DNA of 22,267 nucleotides from Bacillota bacterium (GCA_023397905.1 JAEWSZ010000127.1:1-22267); one strand, 5' to 3'; shown: positions 8,060 through 16,688, counted from the stretch's first letter. Program-made: numbers and translations. The notes: generated from the sequence alone by a model not told the origin.

Positions 8060-8126
8060 AAATATATGCCCATGCCCCGCCTCCCGCACAAAACATCATG
8101 AAAGCCGGCATGGGCTCGATCCCCCC
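8060..8126 (-). promoter_or_regulatory. Leader hairpin between ribosome site and start codon
   Basis: On the minus strand AAAGGGGGG (GGGGGG at 8121-8126) is 61 bases before the ATG at 8059, too far to act directly, and no site lies nearer than about 17 bases. Between them GCCCATGCC and GGCATGGGC (8107-8115 and 8068-8076) form a perfect 9-bp stem. If folded, it leaves 5 + 8 bases between the G run and the ATG, a workable spacing. Confidence 0.45.
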
Positions 8127-8241
8127 TTTATAATTTTTTTAAATTTCTTTCAGTCTTACCTCCCGAAAATTTGATTTTTTTATGCAGGAATATATATGAA
8201 TGGCTTCTGCAGAACCTTACATATTTTGTTTTAAGCTTTCT

Positions 8242-9234
8242 CTACTTTTTTCCGGTACACAGCTTTACGAGTTCATCTACATGGGCCGTTGCCAGGCATT
8301 CCACCGTATCGGCCGCGCCATAGTAGATTTTTACTTCACCGCTGTCCTCCAAAATCATCCCTCCGGGGAATATGACATCATTCCTGAACCCGTCTCTTTC
8401 ATAATCAGTTTCCGGCGCAATCAAAGGTTCCTTTGACATTCCGATGACTTTGGCGGGATCATCAAGATCCAGCAGCATGATACCTGCCATATAGCGTTTT
8501 TTCCAAAAATCCTCCCAGCCGTTCTTACCCCGGGTCTGATCTATATCAACAGCATGAAAGGTCGTCAGCCAGCCATATTTTGTTTTTATTGGCGGAGCTG
8601 CAGGTCCTACTTTGTCATTTGCGAAGGGTACGTTTTCCACCGCCAGCAAAAGCTTTGAATTCCCCCAGTAAACCAGGTCGGGTGAATCGGAAATCCATGC
8701 GTCAAAACGGTCCTTGCCACCGCGGCTGTACACAGGGAATGGCCTTTCGAGGCGCACATACCTGCCATTCACCTTCTCAGGAAACAAAACCATGTTCCGG
8801 TTATCAGGTGCCGACATGCTCAAAATCTCAAAATTTTCGAAATCTTCTGTCACAGCTATACCGCCCCTGAGTCCGTGTCTGGTATCAACAGCAAAACACA
8901 TGTAGCATTTGCCATCCATAACTGTCAGCCTTGGGTCGTAGGCTCTGAGTATTTCTTCGTCCTCCAGCTTGAAGCAGGGCTCGGACCGGACATCCCATTT
9001 TATTCCGTCATTGCTGAAGGCAAGGCCAATATTTGTACCCTCGAAATTATTCCCCCCTGAGTAACCGTAATCATTGCGGAATACCATTACATATCTTCCC
9101 TGGTATTTCGCAACACCGGCGTTGAATATCAGGTCCGCTTTAAAGGGTATATCTTTTGCCGATAACACAGGGTTGCCAGGGCAACGTTTTATTATCGGGC
9201 TTGATTTCAAAACATTATTTTTTATCTGTTCCAT
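8242..9234 (-). CDS. GH130-family beta-mannoside phosphorylase
   Basis: A 330-residue protein of usual length for GH130. Motifs in order: GNPVL (20-24), FNAGVAKYQGRYVMVFR (37-53), the catalytic Asp in YDPRLT (D100), DNRNMVLFPEK (144-154), RLERPF (161-166), FHAVD (226-230), YMAGIMLLDLDDP (248-260), RNDVIFPGG (284-292) and YYGAADT (304-310). This set is typical of the phosphorylase branch acting on beta-1,4-mannosyl-glucose or mannooligosaccharides, yielding mannose-1-phosphate in the cytoplasm. It is 32 bp after the permease gene with GAGG before its ATG, so it is the intracellular enzyme of the transporter operon. The exact acceptor sugar cannot be read from sequence. Confidence 0.93.
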   Translation of the reverse strand: MEQIKNNVLKSSPIIKRCPGNPVLSAKDIPFKADLIFNAGVAKYQGRYVMVFRNDYGYSGGNNFEGTNIGLAFSNDGIKWDVRSEPCFKLEDEEILRAYDPRLTVMDGKCYMCFAVDTRHGLRGGIAVTEDFENFEILSMSAPDNRNMVLFPEKVNGRYVRLERPFPVYSRGGKDRFDAWISDSPDLVYWGNSKLLLAVENVPFANDKVGPAAPPIKTKYGWLTTFHAVDIDQTRGKNGWEDFWKKRYMAGIMLLDLDDPAKVIGMSKEPLIAPETDYERDGFRNDVIFPGGMILEDSGEVKIYYGAADTVECLATAHVDELVKLCTGKK

Positions 9235-9266
9235 ATATAAACCTCTACAATTTAAAATTAGTGTAA

Positions 9267-10115
9267 TTACCCTTTTACCGCACCGCTGGTCAAACCGGCT
9301 ATGAAGTACCTGTTAAGGAACAGGTATACTGTCAGCATTGGGATAACGGCTATGGTGGTGCCTGCAAGCATCAGATTCCATGATGAAGCGGCTTCACCGG
9401 TATTTCTTAAGTTTACGACACCTACTATCAACGGAACCTTATTGGGATTTGCCAGGGTGAAAACCATGGGCAGCATATAATCGTTCCAGGCAGCCCTGAA
9501 GGAAAGCAATCCCACTGTCGCTACAAGAGGCTTCAAAAGCGGAAATATTATATTCCAGTATATCCTTATAAAGCCGCAGCCGTCTATTTTTGCGGCCTCG
9601 TCAATTTCAAAGGATATTGTGGCCATGTAGCCCTTTGCAACAAACACTGACGTTACGTTTATACCGAATACCCGTATTATAATAACTCCCCAAAGAGAAG
9701 TGTGCAGCCCCAATGCCTTTGCTACCTGCAGCTGGGGGAACAGGCTGGAGGTACCCAGCGCAATAAACATGGTTGACAGCATCAGGCCATATACGAATTT
9801 CTTTCCTGTGAACCTTCCCCTGTCCAGGATGTATGCCAGTGTTGTAGATGTGAGTATGGAGCCTATTACAATAAAGAAAGTCATGTATATGCTGTTCCAG
9901 GTATACAGCTTGAAGTTTGCCAGGGTCCATGCCTGTACATAGTTTTCAGTTACAAATTTCTCCGGCAGGATGGAAGCGCCGGAGGTCAATATCTCGGCAT
10001 TGCTTTTGAAGGATGCAAGAAATATATACAGCAGAGGGAACATGATAACTATGGATACTGCTATAAGGAATAATAAAGTCAAACTTTTTTTCAGATATTT
10101 AATATTTATCTTCAT
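9267..10115 (-). CDS. Sugar ABC transporter permease, MalG type (CUT1)
   Basis: A 282-residue inner-membrane permease with about six hydrophobic helices. The cytoplasmic EAA loop that contacts the ATPase is clear: EIDEAAKIDGCGFIRIYWNI at about 170-189 followed by FPLLKP. It ends in SGAVKG, as MalG-type proteins commonly do. GGAGGG precedes the ATG, and the gene begins 13 bp after the other permease, forming the heterodimeric channel with it. No ATPase gene is in the operon; CUT1 importers of Firmicutes often share an MsmK/MsmX-type ATPase encoded elsewhere. Confidence 0.95.
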   Translation of the reverse strand: MKINIKYLKKSLTLLFLIAVSIVIMFPLLYIFLASFKSNAEILTSGASILPEKFVTENYVQAWTLANFKLYTWNSIYMTFFIVIGSILTSTTLAYILDRGRFTGKKFVYGLMLSTMFIALGTSSLFPQLQVAKALGLHTSLWGVIIIRVFGINVTSVFVAKGYMATISFEIDEAAKIDGCGFIRIYWNIIFPLLKPLVATVGLLSFRAAWNDYMLPMVFTLANPNKVPLIVGVVNLRNTGEAASSWNLMLAGTTIAVIPMLTVYLFLNRYFIAGLTSGAVKG

Positions 10116-10128
10116 GTGCCGCCCTCCT

Positions 10129-11097
10129 TTAGTAGATTTTGTTCATCTTGCTGGACAATCTCAGATAAATAACCGTAATAAAGCCTATTATCACCGCCGT
10201 AACCACCGCCAGTGAAGAAGCATACCCGTACTGGGCAATGCCCACCATTGCATCAGAGCTGAAGAAATATTTATAAATGTATGTCATTACGACTTCCGTT
10301 TGGCCGCCAGGCTGCCCGTTGGTCAGTACAAGCACCATTTCCGTCATTTTCATCCCTTCTACTATGGCAAGCATAAGTACTATTTGAAGGATGGGCGCCA
10401 GCATTGGCACCGTGACCCTGAAAAACTTCTGCAGAGCGTTGGCGCCATCAATTTCCGCACACTCGTACAATTCCTTCGGCACACTCTGCAAGCCCATCAG
10501 AATGAATATCATATTTATACCGAAGTGGCTCCATACCGCTGCCAGAACCACAACAAACAGCGCAAGCCATTTGTCTCCGAACCAATTTATTTTCTCGGCT
10601 GTTAAGCCCGTATTTGTCAGTATTACATTAATGATTCCGTTATAGGAACTGAAAAGGATTGAAAAAATAAGTCCAACGATGGCAGTACTGATAATGGTAG
10701 GCATAAAGAACATTGTACGGAAAAAGTTGTTCAGCCTCGTTTTACTGTTGAGTAAAACCGCCAGAATAAGTGCTGCCGGTATTTCTATAAGCATTTTGCA
10801 AACAGTTACGAGGAAAGTGTTAAAAATTGAAATCCAATAGTTTGAGTCCCTTGTGAAAAGCCTTATAAAATTGTCCAGGCCTATAAACTTGGCCTGTGAA
10901 AACCCGTCATAATCAAACCATGCCCACCGGATAACGTATAGGATCGGATATATGGTAAACAGCAGAAATCCGATCAGCATTGGAGACATCAGGAGGTAAA
11001 CAGGTATATTGTCACTTTTCATGTTGGCTCTTCTTATTTTTTGAATCAATGAATTCTTTGGAATAGCTGCATTAACTGTTTTAGTCTCGGCCATCAT
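10129..11097 (-). CDS. Sugar ABC transporter permease, MalF type (CUT1)
   Basis: A 322-residue permease with a roughly 30-residue cytoplasmic lead and about six membrane helices. The EAA loop PKELYECAEIDGANALQKFF (about 207-226) with VPMLAP after it is diagnostic. It is the partner of the MalG-type protein and receives sugar from the lipoprotein encoded just upstream. AGAAGG lies before the tandem ATGATG start; the second ATG is an equally possible start. A 12-bp hairpin stands in the gap to the binding-protein gene. Confidence 0.95.
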   Translation of the reverse strand: MMAETKTVNAAIPKNSLIQKIRRANMKSDNIPVYLLMSPMLIGFLLFTIYPILYVIRWAWFDYDGFSQAKFIGLDNFIRLFTRDSNYWISIFNTFLVTVCKMLIEIPAALILAVLLNSKTRLNNFFRTMFFMPTIISTAIVGLIFSILFSSYNGIINVILTNTGLTAEKINWFGDKWLALFVVVLAAVWSHFGINMIFILMGLQSVPKELYECAEIDGANALQKFFRVTVPMLAPILQIVLMLAIVEGMKMTEMVLVLTNGQPGGQTEVVMTYIYKYFFSSDAMVGIAQYGYASSLAVVTAVIIGFITVIYLRLSSKMNKIY

Positions 11098-11122
11098 TTA
11101 TCTACCTTCTTATCTAAACCAT

Positions 11123-11149
11123 TCCGGCCAGGTTTTTAACCTGACCGGA
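11123..11149 (-). other. Intercistronic hairpin between binding protein and permease genes
   Basis: In the minus-strand transcript UCCGGUCAGGUU and AACCUGGCCGGA pair over 12 bp around a 3-A loop; the only non-Watson-Crick pair is a U-G wobble. No U run follows, so it is not a full terminator. Such hairpins after solute-binding genes can protect the upstream message and make binding protein more abundant than permease. Confidence 0.7.
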
Positions 11150-11170
11150 CAGTTTTCATATTCAATATTA

Positions 11171-12604
11171 TTATTTTGCCTTCAGGCTCGTATCAGTTTT
11201 ATCAACAAACGGCGCTGTGTCATATCCGTCCGCGACAGCCTTTTCAAGTGCTTCATTGTATCTTTTATCCAGGTCTGCAACAGCCTTGTCAACAGGTTCG
11301 GACATTGTAAGCACTTTGGAAATAACCGTTTCAAGGTTGTCTCCTTCTATCTTCAGGTCTCCTCTGGGATTCCACAGGTATTTATAAGAGTTTGTCTGAT
11401 CCGCAAACTCGGCGAAATTCTTTACGGTAGGCTGATTTTTAGCCGCCTTTATCAATTCATCCTTATACGGTATGTTCTTACCAGCCTCATACAGAGCAAC
11501 AGCCTGCTCGTCTGAAGTAAAGGCCTTGAATACTTCCAGTGATTTTGCAGGGGCTTCCTTGGCCTTTGCACCCAGAACTATGGATATTGTCTGATAAGTA
11601 AAGTCCTTGTACCTGTTATTTACATCCTCAACAGGTCTGCAAACGCCCCAGTCCATCTTTGTGGGGAACTGGTCCTGCCATACTCCCGCATCCCAGCTTG
11701 CCGACAATTTAAAACCTATATTTCCTTCTGCGAACTGTGCTCTTGCCTGGTCGTTGTTAAGGCCTTCAACTCCCGGGAACCAGCTTCCGTCCTTTCTCAT
11801 GTCGGCCATGGTCTGCAGGAATGGCTTGAAGTCTGCAAAGTTAAACTTTCCTGTTGCGGCATCAAACTCCCCATGCCCGATTGAAGCAACATAATGCCAA
11901 AGTCCGTTTGTACTGACATACCCTGTGCTTTTCAGACCTTCAATGAATCCGTATTCCTTGCCGTTGCCGTTCTTGGTGATGGTCTTCGCCATATCACGGA
12001 GCTCTGCCCATGTCTCAGGAGCCTTGTCAAAGCCGTTCTTTTTCAGCAGGTCCTTGTTGTATGCCACTCCCAGTGTGCTCACTCCGATGGGTACGGTGTA
12101 GGTCTTGTTCTTGTATATATTGTAGCCCGGCTGCAAATAGCCGTCATACTTTTTAAGATAATCTCCTCCGCCTTCAATATCCTCCAGAGGAACAATCCAT
12201 GAAGCATTTGCAAACTGGGGAATGGTCGCCAGGGTTACCTTGAAAAGATGCGGAGCCTGGCCGGCTGCCGCTGCGACATTCAGCACATTGGTGTAATCTC
12301 CGCCATAGATCTTATACTCAATATTGATTCCTTTTTCCTTGCCGGATCCGCTGTTGAAATCTGCAACCATTTTTTCATCTTCTGTTTTTGTTGCTGCGTT
12401 GTTTGTCCAAACCTGAATGGTTTCCATTTTAACTTCTTCTTTTGCAGTATCGCCTGCCTTTGCGGTATCGCTTGCTTTTGCAGTGTCACCTGAACTCTGG
12501 GCGGAACTATTTCCCTCATCCTTGCCGCCGCAGCCGGCAAACAATGAAACCGAGAGAACCAGGCACAATGCCATACTTAGGGCTTTAAAACTTTTACCTT
12601 TCAT
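11171..12604 (-). CDS. Extracellular sugar-binding lipoprotein of ABC importer
   Basis: A 477-residue family 1 solute-binding protein. The signal peptide ends in the lipobox LFAG-C with Cys25 to be lipidated and anchored on the outer face of the membrane. A low-complexity linker follows (about 30-57) in which DTAK occurs three times. The rest is the two-lobed binding fold, including DWGVCRPVEDVNNRY and AFTSDEQAVALYEAGKNIP. An AGGAGG site lies before the ATG. It is the first gene of the SBP-MalF-MalG-GH130 operon, behind a promoter with a cre-like site, and directly downstream of the two-component genes that probably switch it on. Ligand unknown; a mannose-containing oligosaccharide is suggested by the GH130 gene. 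Confidence 0.95.
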   Translation of the reverse strand: MKGKSFKALSMALCLVLSVSLFAGCGGKDEGNSSAQSSGDTAKASDTAKAGDTAKEEVKMETIQVWTNNAATKTEDEKMVADFNSGSGKEKGINIEYKIYGGDYTNVLNVAAAAGQAPHLFKVTLATIPQFANASWIVPLEDIEGGGDYLKKYDGYLQPGYNIYKNKTYTVPIGVSTLGVAYNKDLLKKNGFDKAPETWAELRDMAKTITKNGNGKEYGFIEGLKSTGYVSTNGLWHYVASIGHGEFDAATGKFNFADFKPFLQTMADMRKDGSWFPGVEGLNNDQARAQFAEGNIGFKLSASWDAGVWQDQFPTKMDWGVCRPVEDVNNRYKDFTYQTISIVLGAKAKEAPAKSLEVFKAFTSDEQAVALYEAGKNIPYKDELIKAAKNQPTVKNFAEFADQTNSYKYLWNPRGDLKIEGDNLETVISKVLTMSEPVDKAVADLDKRYNEALEKAVADGYDTAPFVDKTDTSLKAK

Positions 12605-12631
12605 TCTATTTTCCTCCTGTGGAATTTATAT

Positions 12632-12645
12632 TGTTAACCTTTACA
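12632..12645. promoter_or_regulatory. cre-like catabolite repression site
   Basis: On the minus strand TGTAAAGGTTAACA matches the CcpA box TGWAARCGYTWNCW at 13 of 14 positions (G replaces the first central C). It starts about six bases after the TATAAT of the transporter operon, so it covers the expected transcription start, a typical location for CcpA repression. Confidence 0.6.
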
Positions 12646-12651
12646 CTGCCT

Positions 12652-12675
12652 ATTATAGTTTGAACAGTTATTCAA
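12652..12675 (-). promoter_or_regulatory. Promoter region of the sugar transporter operon
   Basis: A perfect TATAAT on the minus strand (12652-12657) precedes the SBP start by about 48 bases. No good -35 lies 16-18 bp upstream. In the spacer is TTGAA-6-TTCAA (12660-12675). A missing -35 fits a promoter that needs the adjacent YesN-type activator. Confidence 0.55.
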
Positions 12676-12738
12676 TAAAATGGAAGTATCTATTATGGAA
12701 TGTAAAATTCTATTGAGTTGCAAAAATAATTGATTTCT

Positions 12739-14355
12739 TCATCCCTGCTTCAGCTGTCTGAATCTCTGAGGATATATGCCCGTATACTTTTTAAAGACCT
12801 TGCTGAAATAGGAGGCATCTTCGTAGCCCACCGCTTCCGCGACCTCAAGTATTTTATTGTCCAGGTTGCCCAGCAGTTCCTTTGCCTTTTCCATACGTAT
12901 CTTTGTAATATAGTCGGTGATTGTCTCCCCTGTTTCCTGCCTGAAAATCATGCTTATATGGTTGGGAGATAGAAAAACCTGCTCCGATATCCTGTTTACA
13001 CTGATATCCTTCATGTATGATTTTTCGATGATTGACTTTATATCCGAAATCACTTTTCCGTTCTTCTGGGTATATTTCTTTGAAAAATGCTGCGCAACAC
13101 CGGTTAGAATGCCGCACATATACGCCTTAAGGTCGAATATATCCTCTTTGCTGTAGATATCGTCCAGGATTTCCACACGGCTTTTCAATATATTATCCAG
13201 GTTTTCACCCAGTTCATAGACAGACCTGGAGGTAATATGGACGAATTCGGCACATACTCCCTGTACATATTCTATGGTGTATGCCTTATCCGAACACAGG
13301 CTTGTAAAAATGTCATCGAGAAGCTCCTCTGCCGCGTTTCCGTCTCCCAGCTTTATAAAGCTCATCAGCCTGTTTTCCTTTTCGAACAGGTCTGCAAACA
13401 GGTTATTCGCATCAGCCGGGTGTATGTCGTTTATATACAGTATGGAACCCTTTCCGGTATAGAACTTGTACTGGAGCGCGGTGGCCGCCTCCTTATAAGA
13501 CATTGCCGCTTCGCATACGGCAGTCACCTTCTTCCCCACGCCTACCGATAAGGATGACTTAATAAACCCCTTCAGACATGTCATGAGGTCATTGAGCATG
13601 AAATCCAGCTTATTCTCCATCATACAGTCATAATTAAAAATCAGCATGAACTCATTCTCATTTATGCAGAAGCTGCAACCTGTGGTATACTTCTCCAATA
13701 CTTCATCCGAAATATTTGTGACGGCAAAATTCAAAAGCTGTATGTCCTCTTCCGAATAGTCCCTTGTCAGGCATGAATACTCATCGATCTGTATAACTGC
13801 GACACATATGCATTCATCGTTTCTGAAAGGTATTTTGAAATAGTTCAGCTTTTCGGCAATGTCCTGCTCATTTTTATAAACACCCAGCACCAGATTTCTC
13901 AGAAATTTCTCCCGCAGCGTGCCGAAATTCTCCTGAAGCTGCAGCTTCAGCTGGCTGTATCTGGTTTCCCGTTCCCTTTCGGCCAGTACCTTGTTTACGA
14001 CCTTCGATATGACCTCCTTCAGTTCATTGACCTCCAGAGGCTTTAGTATATAGCCCTCGGCATTGACATTTACAGCCGTCTTTGCATAATTGAAATCCTG
14101 AACCCCGCTGAAGAAAATAATCTTAATATCGGCTCCATTTTCCTTCATTTTCATGGCGGCCTCAAGTCCGTCCATAAATGGCATTCTTATATCGGTCAAC
14201 AGTATGTCGGGGTTGAGTTTCATGCACAGGTCAAAAGCTTCCTGGCCGTCTGTGGCCTCACCTATTATTTCCACCCCGTATTCAGTCCAATTTATTATAT
14301 CCAGCAATCCTTCACGCACAATTATTTCGTCTTCAGCAATAATCATCTTCAACAT
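12739..14355 (-). CDS. YesN-type response regulator with AraC DNA-binding domain
   Basis: A 538-residue protein. Residues 1-120 are a receiver domain: acidic pocket EDE (8-10), phospho-acceptor Asp55 in LLTDIRMP, and Lys105 in YILKP. A long middle region (about 130-430) links to a C-terminal AraC domain (about 440-538) with two helix-turn-helix units (NRISEQVFLSPNHISMIF and ILEVAEAVGYEDASYFSKVF). GGAGG precedes the ATG, and the gene overlaps the sensor kinase by 23 bp, so the two are translationally coupled. Phosphorylated protein is expected to activate the SBP operon that starts 135 bp downstream. Confidence 0.96.
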   Translation of the reverse strand: MLKMIIAEDEIIVREGLLDIINWTEYGVEIIGEATDGQEAFDLCMKLNPDILLTDIRMPFMDGLEAAMKMKENGADIKIIFFSGVQDFNYAKTAVNVNAEGYILKPLEVNELKEVISKVVNKVLAERERETRYSQLKLQLQENFGTLREKFLRNLVLGVYKNEQDIAEKLNYFKIPFRNDECICVAVIQIDEYSCLTRDYSEEDIQLLNFAVTNISDEVLEKYTTGCSFCINENEFMLIFNYDCMMENKLDFMLNDLMTCLKGFIKSSLSVGVGKKVTAVCEAAMSYKEAATALQYKFYTGKGSILYINDIHPADANNLFADLFEKENRLMSFIKLGDGNAAEELLDDIFTSLCSDKAYTIEYVQGVCAEFVHITSRSVYELGENLDNILKSRVEILDDIYSKEDIFDLKAYMCGILTGVAQHFSKKYTQKNGKVISDIKSIIEKSYMKDISVNRISEQVFLSPNHISMIFRQETGETITDYITKIRMEKAKELLGNLDNKILEVAEAVGYEDASYFSKVFKKYTGIYPQRFRQLKQG

Positions 14356-16195
14356 ATATATCCTCCAGGTTCTTAACGGCAGGAATGGTTATTATGGCGG
14401 TTATTCCCGAATCCTCATTATTGACATAGCTTAAGCCGTATGCCTCTCCAAAGAAGTGCTTTATTCTCCCGTGAACGTTTTTGATTCCGAAAGAAGCGCT
14501 CTCTTTGACCCTGCCGTCAAGAATACCGTTCAATTTATCCGCATCCGCGCCTACTCCGTCGTCGGTTATCCTTATTTCCACCGTGTCATCCTTTTGTATC
14601 CCGCTGATTTCAATAAAACCCTCTCCCTTTCTCTTTTCTATGCCGTGAATTATTGCATTTTCCACAAGGGGCTGGAGGATCAGCTTTACAGTGTAATATT
14701 TGAGTATATCCGGCTGGAAATCTATCACATAGCTCAGCTTGTTTTTGAACCTGACCTCCTGGATTCTCAGATAGCTTTCAATCTGTCTGGTCTCGTCCTC
14801 CAGGGTAATAATGTTTTTACCCTGGCTCAAGCTGTACCGGAAGAAGTTGGAAAGGCTTTTCACCATAATACTTATGTCATTGGCATTCAGCTTCATTGCA
14901 AGCCAGTTTATTGAGTCAAGGGTGTTGTACAGGAAGTGCGGGTTTATTTGCGCCTGCAAGGCCTTTAGTTCCGCATCCTTGGCTTTGAGCTCAGCCTTTT
15001 TCTTGTTCAGCTCGCTGACATACAATTCGTCTATTAATTCCTTGATCTCGCTCAGCATCTTTTTGTACCGGCTGATAAGAAAAGAGAATTCGTCCTTCCG
15101 CTTGTAGACAAGGTCGATTTCAAAATTGCCGTTTTGTACTGTGGACATTGATTTTACCAGCTTGTTTATTGGCTTGGATATATCCCCTGCCAGCAGAAGC
15201 GCCGTCAAAAAAGCAATGCCCAGGCATATGAACAGTACCGCGTACATGACCTTGTTGAAGGAAACCAGCTCTCCGTTGAGTTCATCCAGCGGGGAGAGAG
15301 AAATAATGCTCCACTTGAGCTCTGGGATTTTCTTGACCGAAACCAGCATCTGAACACCGTTAACTTTTTGTATTTTGGAAGAATAGGATGTCTCGTAGTT
15401 ATCATCGGTATATTTTTCATTTTGTATGTTTTGCCCCACCATTTCAGGAATATTGCTCATCATAACAGAATAGCTGTCATCGGTAATTATGATGATACTG
15501 TTGGGAGAAGATTTGAAGTCGTTTAAAATATTGTTGAAATACGCGGTTTCCATATCCATTGTGAGAAGAGCCGCGTATGTGGTTTCTCCGGGCCGGATTG
15601 CGTAGAGCTTTCTTGCCACTCTTATGCAGTCCATGGTGTTTATGAGCGTTTTCAGTTTGCTGGGCCCCACAATGGCATAGTAACCGTCATTGAAATCCGT
15701 ATACCATTTCTCTTTTTCCACCAGGCTGATGTCAAAAACCTTGTCTGAAATTCCAAAGTTGTTGTATTCAGGCCTGTCAAGCATGTATATGCTGGGAAAC
15801 AAATTGGTTTTCGTAAAATTGGACAGGTTTGAAAGATAATAGCTCTCAAGGACATCGTTTAAGGTATTGATTTCTCCAACCACGGCTGTGGCCTTATCCG
15901 GCTTTTCCCCGGCCAGGATCTCCATCAGCTTGGGATTGAAGGCTATGAGATTTGCTATATCGTTTATATGCTGGAATTCCTGAAGTATTATGGCCTCTGC
16001 CGTATTCAGATTCTTCTCAATAGATGAATCCATCTTCCTGGTGATTATATCGGCAGACCTGTAGTAGATGGTTACGGATATGATTGAGGTCGGAATCACG
16101 ACAGACAATATGAAATATATTATAAGCCGCTTTTTAATGCTTGATTTCAGGATAAAATCCCGAAAAACTTTTTTAATAAAGTCTTTTATAAACAT
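14333..16195 (-). CDS. YesM-type sensor histidine kinase
   Basis: A 620-residue membrane kinase. A transmembrane helix at about 24-45, an extracellular sensing domain (about 46-315), a second helix (about 316-337), a HAMP linker (about 338-390), a coiled coil, then the His_kinase domain with the phosphorylated His420 in QINPHFLYNTL. The ATPase domain has QPLVENAIIHG (508-518), DDGVGAD (545-551) and FGIKNVHGRI (569-578). GAGGG lies just before the ATG. It probably senses an extracellular oligosaccharide, directly or through the binding protein. Its leader is short: a foldback element ends 25 bp upstream and supplies the only good promoter I see. Confidence 0.96.
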   Translation of the reverse strand: MFIKDFIKKVFRDFILKSSIKKRLIIYFILSVVIPTSIISVTIYYRSADIITRKMDSSIEKNLNTAEAIILQEFQHINDIANLIAFNPKLMEILAGEKPDKATAVVGEINTLNDVLESYYLSNLSNFTKTNLFPSIYMLDRPEYNNFGISDKVFDISLVEKEKWYTDFNDGYYAIVGPSKLKTLINTMDCIRVARKLYAIRPGETTYAALLTMDMETAYFNNILNDFKSSPNSIIIITDDSYSVMMSNIPEMVGQNIQNEKYTDDNYETSYSSKIQKVNGVQMLVSVKKIPELKWSIISLSPLDELNGELVSFNKVMYAVLFICLGIAFLTALLLAGDISKPINKLVKSMSTVQNGNFEIDLVYKRKDEFSFLISRYKKMLSEIKELIDELYVSELNKKKAELKAKDAELKALQAQINPHFLYNTLDSINWLAMKLNANDISIMVKSLSNFFRYSLSQGKNIITLEDETRQIESYLRIQEVRFKNKLSYVIDFQPDILKYYTVKLILQPLVENAIIHGIEKRKGEGFIEISGIQKDDTVEIRITDDGVGADADKLNGILDGRVKESASFGIKNVHGRIKHFFGEAYGLSYVNNEDSGITAIITIPAVKNLEDIYVEDDYC

Positions 16196-16220
16196 ATGCC
16201 CTCACAGAAATACAAATATG

Positions 16221-16622
16221 AGAGGGTGCTGCAAAATAATAATTCAATACATGTGAATTTTCAATTATACCGGTCCTCCCATATTAACCTGCAGCCAATG
16301 TGAAGCACACGGTACACCGTGTATCAATAACTTCGCTTAGTGTAGTATTTGAATTATCTGTAATGGCTCAGTTTTGGCATTTTAACTGTCGCTCACATTC
16401 ACCATCCGTGGCTTCATAGTTCGCTAAAACAGACCTCCTGTCTGTTTTACAGCTAAAATACCAATTCTTCGCCAACAGCTAAAATCAAATCCTACAATGC
16501 GCGCATTTATTGATGCACGCCATACCTTTTCGTGCTTCCCATTAATGGACGTTGTATTGGCGGACCGTAACAACTGAATTTTCAACATGCATTGGATTTA
16601 ATTATATTTTGCAACATCCTCT
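16221..16622. mobile_element. 402-bp foldback (MITE-like) element, palindromic throughout
   Basis: The left end AGAGGGTGCTGCAAAATA and the reverse complement of the right end, AGAGGATGTTGCAAAATA, match at 16 of 18 positions. The similarity then continues inward in order: CGGTCC, GAAGCAC, ATCAATAA, TGTAG.ATTTGA and TTGG(C/T)ATTTTA(A/G)CTGT, down to a perfect 10-bp stem TAAAACAGAC-CTCCT-GTCTGTTTTA at 16425-16449. The two 190-200-bp arms thus form one imperfect palindrome. A second small palindrome (ACACGGT-AC-ACCGTGT) is at 16307-16322. No coding frame of note lies inside. This fills most of the 493-bp gap between the kinase and oxidoreductase genes. A non-autonomous transposon is the best reading; a structured RNA is less likely because mismatches do not favour G-U pairs on one strand. 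Confidence 0.75.
16236..16264 (-). promoter_or_regulatory. Outward promoter in the element end, driving the sensor kinase
   Basis: Minus strand: TTGAAA (16259-16264), exactly 17 bp, TATTAT (16236-16241). Both boxes are close to consensus. Transcription would start near 16229 and give a leader of about 33 bases before the ATG at 16195. The corresponding place in the right arm has CTGAAT instead of a good -35. Confidence 0.65.
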
Positions 16623-16688
16623 ATATAGCTATAATTTCATTATACAAGCATAAAATCTTATGTAAATATAAAATAATCTATTCCCAGA

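Noticed and set aside
8043..8114. Small minus-strand frame starting MPAFMMF in the beta-helix gene leader
   Set aside because: About 24 codons overlapping the real start in another frame; a regulatory leader peptide is possible but nothing beyond the G-rich site supports it.
14456..14914. Plus-strand open frame of 152 codons
   Set aside because: Antisense to the catalytic part of the sensor kinase; no family features and no ribosome site of note.
16628..16643. TATAAT-TTC-ATTATA palindrome after the oxidoreductase gene
   Set aside because: Purely A/T stem, too weak for a terminator, and of a kind expected by chance in this AT-rich stretch.
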